In this document: piece by piece, positions 7,341 to 11,115 of the stretch
Layout of the letters: each line of letters opens with the position of its first letter
How positions within the stretch are numbered: position 1 is the stretch's first letter
Assembly (NCBI GenBank): GCA_028712345.1
Contig: JAQTQF010000033.1
Location: forward strand, 1 to 11,115
Length of the DNA: 11,115 bases
Direction: 5' to 3'
From: Phycisphaerae bacterium
GTDB lineage: Bacteria; Planctomycetota; Phycisphaerae; Sedimentisphaerales; UBA12454
Notes under the pieces: generated by a model
Told to the model about the DNA's origin: nothing
What the model saw: the letters and a program-made list of their open reading frames with translations, nothing else
Database searches by the model: none
Position numbers and translations under genes: made by a program

Positions 7341-7607
7341 GGACTTGTCGTCTCCAAAAAACCAAACTAAGGATTTATATAAGGATATAATCGGTTTTTT
7401 CGGGCTTAAGGTTTAAAAATTGTTCCTATAAAATCAAATTATCAGTATCACAAGGCCGATTTTTATAAATTTTATCAGACTTTAAATCAAAAAAACGGGA
7501 AAACTGCAAGAATAACATCCAGAATTCTCTTTTTCTGTCAATTCGTCCTGAATTCAGCCTTTAAGGCGGCATTGAATCGCCCCCTCGAAGAATATAGATA
7601 TCTCCAT
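7341..7607 (-). other. AT-rich gene-free leader of the glycogen operon
   Basis: There is no convincing reading frame in about 270 bases. The minus strand holds several TATATC/TATAAA-like strings at about 7372-7390 that could be -10 boxes, but none has a good -35 partner at 16-18 bases, so no promoter is called. A perfect 10-base palindrome CTGAATTCAG lies at 7548-7557. The operon promoter is expected in this stretch. Confidence 0.4.
7352..7355 (-). promoter_or_regulatory. GGAG ribosome binding site for the GTG start of the GT4 gene
   Basis: GGAG on the minus strand lies 11 bases before GTG (7340-7338). An ATG four codons downstream would cut into the conserved first beta strand, so GTG is preferred. 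Confidence 0.5.
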
Positions 7608-7648
7608 AAAAAAAACCGCCCCTTGCAGTTTTGCAGGGGGCGGTTTTT
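7608..7648 (-). terminator. Strong intrinsic terminator of the histone gene, probably bidirectional
   Basis: AAAAACCGCCCC (7611-7622) pairs with GGGGCGGTTTTT (7637-7648). One T-G pair and TGCA/TGCA continue the stem inwards to a four-base loop, for about 17 pairs in all. On the minus strand the stem is followed by eight T bases in total (7615-7608). It begins 24 bases past the stop of the gene at 7672. The plus strand also gets a T5 tail, so it can insulate both sides. Confidence 0.92.
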
Positions 7649-7671
7649 GTTTCTAACTGTTAAGTACTGTC

Positions 7672-7887
7672 TTACAGATCTTGTGGTTTTAGAGTGCTTC
7701 TTCTATTGGCCTTTGTTCTTTCACAGGCACAATCGAGAATACCATAAAGTTTGTTGCTAAGCGCAACGACAGCGTCAGCGGATGTCATCATTTTTTTGCT
7801 CTTGACATAAGCTTTGACCTTGCTGGCTACAACCAACACTTCTTTTGTCTTGCCTGACTTAGCGCCTTTTGCTTTTTTCTTTGCCAT
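7672..7887 (-). CDS. Short bacterial histone-fold protein with truncated third helix
   Basis: This is a likely DNA-binding chromatin protein of 71 residues. Residues 2-15 are a lysine-rich tail (AKKKAKGAKSGKTK). Then come a helix-1 candidate VLVVASKVKAYVKSK (17-31), a loop KMMTSAD (32-38), a long helix-2 candidate AVVALSNKLYGILDCACERT (39-58) running to about 62, and RRSTLKPQDL (62-71). In that last block R63, T65 and D70 have the spacing of the R-x-T-x4-D clamp of archaeal and eukaryotic histones (compare GRKTIKAEDI in HMfB, from memory). The chain stops one residue after the aspartate, so helix 3 is essentially missing. I recall a short histone of this kind in Bdellovibrio. GGAGG lies nine bases upstream of ATG 7887 and a strong terminator follows, suggesting a highly expressed single gene. 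Two cysteines (C53, C55) in helix 2 are unusual. The fold call is motif-based, not searched. Confidence 0.8.
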   Translation of the reverse strand: MAKKKAKGAKSGKTKEVLVVASKVKAYVKSKKMMTSADAVVALSNKLYGILDCACERTKANRRSTLKPQDL

Positions 7888-7896
7888 GTTAATTAA

Positions 7897-7901
7897 CCTC
7901 C
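7897..7901 (-). promoter_or_regulatory. Consensus ribosome binding site GGAGG of the histone gene
   Basis: GGAGG on the minus strand is nine bases before ATG 7887. It is the best Shine-Dalgarno match in the window, in keeping with an abundant protein. Confidence 0.75.
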
Positions 7902-7953
7902 ATGCAAAATTAAAATAAATATTACTTCTTTATCGGCCCTTTTCCGACAAAGC

Positions 7954-7967
7954 CGACTTTCGAGTCG
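7954..7967 (-). other. Small hairpin upstream of the histone gene
   Basis: CGACT (7954-7958) and AGTCG (7963-7967) flank TTCG on the plus strand, or CGAA on the minus strand. It lies 67-80 bases upstream of the histone start, so it would be in the mRNA leader if transcription starts further up. No promoter could be fixed: TTGCAA with an AAGAAT box 17 bases on is the best minus-strand pair, and it is weak. Confidence 0.3.
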
Positions 7968-8045
7968 TATTCTTAGTACTTATCGGATGTTTTGCAACAA
8001 AAAATTGAGCTAAAAATGCAAAATTTTGACATTTACACGCCTTTT

Positions 8046-8080
8046 GGAGCAATTTTCAGGTTATTTGCTCCCTGTTTTTT
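8046..8080 (+). terminator. Terminator-like hairpin in the leader of the 8142 gene (possible attenuator)
   Basis: GGAGCAA (8046-8052) pairs with TTGCTCC (8065-8071) across a 12-base loop, and after CTG come six T bases (8075-8080). A TTGACA box lies upstream at 8026-8031, though its -10 partner is poor. The hairpin is 61 bases before the start codon at 8142, so it could end or attenuate transcripts before that gene. Confidence 0.45.
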
Positions 8081-8141
8081 GCCGAAACAGTCTCAAGAAC
8101 CCTTTGCAACTATAAAGTTGGCATTAATTGGGAAACGAAAA

Positions 8142-8480
8142 ATGAGAGAACAGAATGATAATTCAAAGCATGCCATTGACGACTATGTAGCCGCCGCGAT
8201 TGCTGAAGATATCGATATGGCAAATGAGTACAGGGATATACTGGCAAAGAATAACATACCCGCCATTACCACAACCCAGAAAAGCTACTCCGCCACCACC
8301 ATCGGTTTTGCCGTTATGGTCCCTGAAAGCTGCCTTGAAGAGGCTCAGGAAATCATTGAGTCTGAGCAGGTCTTTGACAGCTTTCTCGATGATACCTTCA
8401 ATGACCCGGACGATTGGGATTATGAGAAGGGGCTGGATGACCCCGAAGAAGGCAATGATTTTGAAGACGAAAATTATTAA
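8142..8480 (+). CDS. DUF2007-like small protein with acidic tail
   Basis: This is a predicted cytoplasmic protein of 112 residues, function unknown. Residues 18-76 resemble the DUF2007 (putative signal-transducing protein) fold: an ANEYRDILAKNNIPA helix-turn (27-41), a middle strand region GFAVMVPES (55-63), and a closing helix CLEEAQEIIES (64-74). The tail 81-112 holds 15 acidic residues and one lysine. ATG 8142 is chosen over the upstream TTG at 7992 because the 50 extra codons would run through the leader hairpin and T-tract and have no family-like content. The Shine-Dalgarno signal is weak (GGGA at 8130-8133). It is followed after 16 bases by a gene for a strongly basic protein, and the two probably form one unit. 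The DUF2007 assignment is from recall and is moderate. Confidence 0.72.
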   Translation: MREQNDNSKHAIDDYVAAAIAEDIDMANEYRDILAKNNIPAITTTQKSYSATTIGFAVMVPESCLEEAQEIIESEQVFDSFLDDTFNDPDDWDYEKGLDDPEEGNDFEDENY

Positions 8481-8483
8481 TCC

Positions 8484-8491
8484 AGAGGTGG
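8484..8491 (+). promoter_or_regulatory. AGAGGTGG ribosome binding site that fixes the GTG start at 8497
   Basis: AGAGGTGG ends five bases before GTG 8497. The in-frame GTG at 8488 lies inside this motif and so cannot be the start it serves. The site lies just past the stop of the preceding gene. Confidence 0.7.
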
Positions 8492-8496
8492 TAAAA

Positions 8497-8856
8497 GTGA
8501 ATAAATCTAAATTGCAAAACGAAAATTGCTTTTCCGAAAAAAGGCAGGCCTCCGCCAACAGACGCAAAAAGAACCGAAGGGATGATGTCGTTGACAGAAG
8601 GCTCAACCTTGACCGTCGTCGCGGGCCGGGCAAAAGACGCTCCGACGACCGACGCTCCGCAGAGGAAGGCCAGCTTACAGATGAACAATTTGAATTCCTG
8701 ATAGCTATCGATGACTACAAAAAACTGAACAGCAGACCATTTCCTTCGTGGACTGAAGTTCTGGAAGTAATCAAGGCTTTAGGCTATCGCAAAGTAGTTG
8801 AGCCGTGTTCTTTGGACCAATCAGAACATCGTGAGCCAGCCGAGCTAAGAGGGTAG
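8497..8856 (+). CDS. Arginine-rich small protein with conserved TDEQFEF...ALGYRKV domain
   Basis: The protein has 119 residues and no assigned function. Residues 15-53 are very basic, with 18 Lys/Arg in a repeating pattern of RR pairs and aspartates (RRDDVVDRRLNLDRR, GPGKRRSDDRR). The second half, about 60-101, reads LTDEQFEFLIAIDDYKK then PFPSWTEVLEVIKALGYRKV, a compact helical block with an aromatic/proline turn. From memory this second block recurs in planctomycete proteins of similar size; no search was done. There is no signal peptide, membrane segment or cysteine cluster. The N-terminal half could bind nucleic acid or the acidic tail of the protein encoded 16 bases upstream. A longer frame open from 8200 overlaps that gene and is not believed. 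An intrinsic terminator follows at 8876. Confidence 0.75.
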   Translation: MNKSKLQNENCFSEKRQASANRRKKNRRDDVVDRRLNLDRRRGPGKRRSDDRRSAEEGQLTDEQFEFLIAIDDYKKLNSRPFPSWTEVLEVIKALGYRKVVEPCSLDQSEHREPAELRG

Positions 8857-8875
8857 GACCTTCACAGGTCATTTT

Positions 8876-8904
8876 AAGCCTCCGAATGGTCGGGGGCTTT
8901 TTTT
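8876..8904 (+). terminator. Intrinsic terminator after the small-gene pair
   Basis: AAGCCTCCGA (8876-8885) pairs with TCGGGGGCTT (8890-8899) around an ATGG loop, with one T-G pair. A run of seven T bases ends the structure (8898-8904). It starts 19 bases past the stop at 8856. The facing minus-strand apbE gene ends 39 bases away, but on that strand the T-tract is poor. Confidence 0.9.
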
Positions 8905-8943
8905 ATGCGCCGCATTAGCTGTACCATCGAAGATTTGCCGCTT

Positions 8944-9975
8944 TTAGCGTAAAATAAACCTCTCTGCCTTGCTGGTTTCGAGCATTTCCTCGTTTCCAGA
9001 TTTAATAATAATTGCCTCGGTATTTGGGAGTTTTTCAATCAATTCGATTCCTCTTTCGGCTCCCATAACGCTGACGGCGGTGGCTAAGGCATCTGCCGCT
9101 GTGCCGGAGGAAGTAATAATAGTTACGCTCGATAAGGTATCTGCGCTTTTTTCGGTGGCTGGGTTGAAAATATGACTGAACTGTTTGTTGCCGATTTTGT
9201 AGTGTCGTCTGTAATCTCCGCTGGTAGCGGCAGCCGAGTCGGAGAGAGCAAGTTTTAAGATAGTCTGGCCGGCTTCTAATTTCGAAGGGTTCTGAACGCC
9301 GATGACCCATTTGCCATTTTTTTCGGTCAGGCCGAAACAGCCAATCTGGCCGCCAAGGTCAACAAGCCCGCCGAGGGCTCCGGCTTTTTTCATTTCCTCA
9401 ATGGCTCTGTCTGCAACAAAACCTTTTGCAATCGCCCCTAAATCCAGGCTCATCGCCTCGGCGGCAAATCTAACGGTAAACTGATTCGCATCGAGCAGAA
9501 TTTTGTCATAACCGATTCTTTTTTTAACCTGAGCAAGCGGTTCATCAGTAGGCATAGAGTTCGCCTCTGCGCATTTTTTCCACAAATCAACCAACGGCCC
9601 GACCGTAATATCGAACGCTCCGTCGGTCAGTTTGCTGTAATATATCGACCGCTGTAAGATGACAAACAATTCCTTGTCGATTTTTACGGGCTCTTTATCC
9701 GCCTGCCGATTGACAAGGGAAAGCTGAGAATTCGGGTCGTACCTGTTGAACAGGTTTTCGAGGTGCTTAATTTTTTTTATGGCAGCTTCGATGGCGTTCT
9801 GTGCGGTTTGCTCATCGGGGGCAACGGCAATAATCTTTGCGATGGTATTCATTACGACGACATTAGCGCTGTCGGCTCGGACAAGAGGGGCTTTGCCGGT
9901 TCGGAAAATCAGCAGCAAAACAATAATTGCCACTGCCGATATTATCAATAATATTTTCTGGCCGGTTTTAATCAT
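8944..9975 (-). CDS. apbE: ApbE family FAD:protein FMN transferase, membrane-anchored
   Basis: ApbE moves FMN from FAD onto a threonine of a target protein such as NqrB/NqrC or RnfG subunits, on the outer face of the inner membrane. The 343 residues begin with a hydrophobic segment at 8-24 after basic residues, an uncleaved anchor or signal; no lipobox cysteine is seen. Family blocks are VVMNTIAKI (40-48), FNRYDPNSQLSLVN (76-89), DGAFDITVGPLVDLW (118-132), SLDLGAIAKGFVADRA (176-191), DLGGQIGCFG (206-215), AAATSGDYRRHY (248-259), FSHIFNPATEKSA (266-278) and TSSGTAADALATAVSVMG (288-305), with likely metal ligands around D295 and T299. DLGGQ differs from the commoner N-x-GGD/N. The start ATG has only a weak GGAT upstream. 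No flavoprotein target is encoded nearby, so the substrate is unknown. Confidence 0.95.
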   Translation of the reverse strand: MIKTGQKILLIISAVAIIVLLLIFRTGKAPLVRADSANVVVMNTIAKIIAVAPDEQTAQNAIEAAIKKIKHLENLFNRYDPNSQLSLVNRQADKEPVKIDKELFVILQRSIYYSKLTDGAFDITVGPLVDLWKKCAEANSMPTDEPLAQVKKRIGYDKILLDANQFTVRFAAEAMSLDLGAIAKGFVADRAIEEMKKAGALGGLVDLGGQIGCFGLTEKNGKWVIGVQNPSKLEAGQTILKLALSDSAAATSGDYRRHYKIGNKQFSHIFNPATEKSADTLSSVTIITSSGTAADALATAVSVMGAERGIELIEKLPNTEAIIIKSGNEEMLETSKAERFILR

Positions 9976-10046
9976 AGCAATTTATTATCCGCTAACCATC
10001 GGTAAATATCAATTACAATCATTCAAAACTGTCATGTCTGTTTGTT

Positions 10047-10095
10047 TGTCATACCTGCCCTTGTTTTTACGAGGATAAACTCCAGCAGGTATCCA
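10047..10095 (+). repeat. Dispersed inverted-arm repeat with long loop (TGTCATACCTGC...GCAGGTATCCA)
   Basis: ATACCTGC (10051-10058) and GCAGGTAT (10085-10092) are perfect 8-base arms separated by 26 bases. They are flanked by TGTC before and CCA after. It faces a related copy at 10109-10135 in the opposite direction; together they form a head-to-head pair. Confidence 0.6.
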
Positions 10096-10108
10096 GTTTC
10101 GAGTCTTA

Positions 10109-10135
10109 TGGATTCCCGCTTGCGCGGGAATGACA
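10109..10135 (-). repeat. Dispersed hairpin repeat (TGTCATTCCCGC...GCGGGAATCCA)
   Basis: ATTCCCGC (10112-10119) and GCGGGAAT (10124-10131) form an 8-pair perfect stem with a TTGC loop. Read on the minus strand it starts TGTCATTCCCGC and ends GCGGGAATCCA. This differs from the neighbour at 10047 at two stem positions, and each change is matched in the other arm. Confidence 0.65.
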
Positions 10136-10141
10136 AATCAC

Positions 10142-10163
10142 TGTCATGCTGAGCGAAGCATCT
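10142..10163 (+). repeat. Short hairpin repeat TGTCATGCT...AGCATCT
   Basis: ATGCT (10146-10150) and AGCAT (10157-10161) flank the loop GAGCGA, with TGTC before and CT after. It is the smallest member of the TGTC-hairpin-ATC group here. I recall this string as frequent in other bacterial intergenic DNA. Confidence 0.55.
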
Positions 10164-10175
10164 ATTACTAAATTT

Positions 10176-10195
10176 CCACGGGTTAAAACCCGTGG
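10176..10195 (+). repeat. ACGGGTT hairpin, copy 1
   Basis: CCACGGGTT (10176-10184) and AACCCGTGG (10187-10195) form a nine-pair stem with a two-base AA centre. As RNA the inner A-T pairs must open to give a real loop. It pairs by family with the copy at 10245-10264. Confidence 0.65.
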
Positions 10196-10206
10196 GATTT
10201 ACCGCA

Positions 10207-10221
10207 ACAGGCATTGCCTGT
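10207..10221. repeat. Palindrome ACAGGCATTGCCTGT
   Basis: ACAGGCA and TGCCTGT face each other across a single T. It lies between the two ACGGGTT hairpins and may be part of one composite element with them. Confidence 0.5.
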
Positions 10222-10244
10222 CCATCTTTGGCGGATAACTTCAT

Positions 10245-10264
10245 CTACGGGTTGAAACCCGTAG
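10245..10264 (+). repeat. ACGGGTT hairpin, copy 2
   Basis: CTACGGGTT (10245-10253) and AACCCGTAG (10256-10264) flank GA. Compared with copy 1, the second stem pair is T-A in place of C-G, so both arms changed together. Confidence 0.65.
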
Positions 10265-10281
10265 AATTGCGGCAGAATATT

Positions 10282-10325
10282 AAAACGAGATTCTTCCCCC
10301 CGCTTGCGCGAGGGTCAGAATGACA
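10282..10325 (-). repeat. Dispersed hairpin repeat, copy 2 of the ATTCT...AGAAT type
   Basis: It shares AAAACGAGATTCTTC and TCAGAATGACA with the copy at 2505-2547. The core differs: CCCCCCGCTTGCGCGAGGG in place of the GTCCGCC/GGCGGAC stem, and it still folds imperfectly. It ends about 35 bases upstream of the extended -10 box of the next gene. Confidence 0.6.
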
Positions 10326-10359
10326 ATTCGTTTTTGAGATAGTTATCTAATCGATAAAA

Positions 10360-10368
10360 TGCTATAAT
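10360..10368 (+). promoter_or_regulatory. Perfect extended -10 box TGCTATAAT for the radical SAM gene
   Basis: TG, one base, then TATAAT (10363-10368) is a consensus extended -10. No -35 lies at 16-18 bases; TTGAGA at 10334 is 23 bases away. The seventh base after the box is the A of the start codon ATG 10375, and no Shine-Dalgarno sequence precedes that ATG at a usable distance. Confidence 0.65.
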
Positions 10369-10374
10369 GGGCAA

Positions 10375-11115
10375 ATGAAAAACAAAAAAATCACAATACT
10401 TTCAGATATTATCGCCGATGAGCTTCTGCCCTTTGTCCGAACGCCTTCCCGGTATATCGGCGGCGAAGTTAATCAGGTAAAAAAAGACCTCGCCAAATGC
10501 GATTTGAAATTTGCGCTTTGCTTTCCCGATACTTATGAAATAGGCACCAGCCATACAGGCCTTGCAATTGTTTATGCCGCACTTAACAGCATTGGAACCG
10601 TTGCCGCCGAGCGGGTTTTTCTGCCCTGGCTTGATGCGCATGAAATAATGAAGGCCAAAAACATTCCGCTTTACACGCTCGAATCAAAGGCTGCCGTAAA
10701 AGATTTCGACATAATAGGTTTCAGCCTTACAAATGAGATGTGCTATACGGGCGTATTGAACGCTCTGGATTTGGCGGGAATCCCATTGCGAAGTAAAGAC
10801 CGCGGCGAAAACGACCCGCTGATTTTAGGCGGAGCGGGAATGACAAACTGCTGCGAGCCGGCGGCGGAATTTTTCGATATGTTCCTGCTTGGCCAAGCGG
10901 AAGAGGCGATAATAGAACTTGCGGCATTTCTGATTGAACAGAAGAAAAATAATGCCCCGAAACAACAGATGCTTTTAAATGCCGCCAAAAAATTCAATTT
11001 CATTTATGTCCCCTCGCTTTATAAGTTTGAATATGATGGAATAAAAATAAAATCATTTACTCCGATTGATAATAGTCTGCCTGTAAAATTTACTGATGCC
11101 GTTATTGACGACCTC
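10375..11115 (+). CDS. B12-binding-type radical SAM protein, TIGR03960-like, N-terminal 247 residues (3' end outside window)
   Basis: The frame is open from ATG 10375 to the window edge. The part present looks like the N-terminal domain of the TIGR03960 family of uncharacterised radical SAM proteins. It opens with VRTPSRYIGGEVNQVKKD (residues about 21-38), then FALCFPDTYEIGTSHTGLAIVYAALN, ERVFLPWLDAHEIM, PLYTLES, DFDIIGFSLTNEM with YTGVLNALDLAGIPL, a glycine-rich LILGGAGMTN turn, and AEFFDMFLLGQAEEAI. These are the strands and loops of a B12-binding-like Rossmann domain. The CxxxCxxC cluster of the radical SAM core would lie beyond the window and was not seen. The turn GGAGMTNCCEP differs from the GGGPCxxNPEP I recall for the family. 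A stop codon at 10348 in this frame and no other start leave ATG 10375 as the start. Function unknown. Confidence 0.88.
   Translation, partial: MKNKKITILSDIIADELLPFVRTPSRYIGGEVNQVKKDLAKCDLKFALCFPDTYEIGTSHTGLAIVYAALNSIGTVAAERVFLPWLDAHEIMKAKNIPLYTLESKAAVKDFDIIGFSLTNEMCYTGVLNALDLAGIPLRSKDRGENDPLILGGAGMTNCCEPAAEFFDMFLLGQAEEAIIELAAFLIEQKKNNAPKQQMLLNAAKKFNFIYVPSLYKFEYDGIKIKSFTPIDNSLPVKFTDAVIDDL

Noticed and set aside
7992..8141. A TTG-started N-terminal extension of the DUF2007-like gene
   Set aside because: The extra 50 codons pass through a hairpin and T-tract, lack a ribosome binding site and have no recognisable domain. ATG 8142 begins just before the conserved block.
8200..8496. A longer frame for the arginine-rich protein starting at 8200
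   Set aside because: It overlaps the DUF2007-like gene in another frame and gives a low-complexity product. GTG 8497 has a strong AGAGGTGG ribosome binding site and leads into the patterned region.
10032..10244. A 70-codon minus-strand frame between apbE and the radical SAM gene
   Set aside because: It runs through at least four hairpin repeats, so its sequence is explained by repeats and not by coding.
10047..10325. Repeat cluster considered as a CRISPR array
   Set aside because: The units differ in sequence, length and orientation, and there are no equal spacers and no cas genes.

Overview
The window looks like chromosomal DNA from a free-living bacterium of medium G+C content. The best guess is a planctomycete, perhaps of the Phycisphaerae. 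This rests on my recollection that the C-terminal block of the 119-residue basic protein (8497-8856) is common there, on a short bacterial histone, and on an archaeal-style glycogen gene set. No marker gene settles it, and nothing was searched. There are no rRNA or tRNA genes, transposases, phage genes or CRISPR arrays.

Layout. (1) 1-2357, plus strand: the end of a tryptophan operon, trpF (5' end missing), trpB and trpA, closed by an intrinsic terminator that overlaps the trpA stop codon. (2) 2358-2617: a gene-free stretch of short hairpin repeats. (3) 7340-2618, minus strand: a three-gene glycogen/alpha-glucan operon in the order GT4 glycogen synthase-like transferase, GH57 amylase-type enzyme, and glycogen debranching enzyme, with GTG, ATG and TTG starts. 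(4) 7887-7672, minus strand: a monocistronic 71-residue histone-fold protein with a strong ribosome binding site and a long-stemmed terminator. (5) 8142-8856, plus strand: two small genes, one for an acidic-tailed DUF2007-like protein and one for an arginine-rich protein, ending in a terminator. (6) 9975-8944, minus strand: a membrane-anchored ApbE flavin transferase. (7) 9976-10374: a second dense repeat cluster. (8) 10375 to the end, plus strand: the N-terminal part of a TIGR03960-like B12-binding/radical SAM protein that may be translated from a leaderless mRNA.

How the parts work together. TrpF, TrpB and TrpA carry out the last steps of tryptophan synthesis. The GT4 enzyme would extend alpha-glucan chains, GH57 would cut or rearrange them, and the debranching enzyme would remove branch points, giving a compact store-and-mobilise set. 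The histone lies between divergent transcription units.

Most notable. The histone-fold protein appears to end right after the conserved aspartate of the fold, so it has essentially no third helix. Six dispersed elements that look unrelated share one plan: TGTC, an arm beginning AT, a loop, the complementary arm ending AT, then C. Some copies differ by compensated base pairs. One of these elements sits where it could terminate the glycogen operon.
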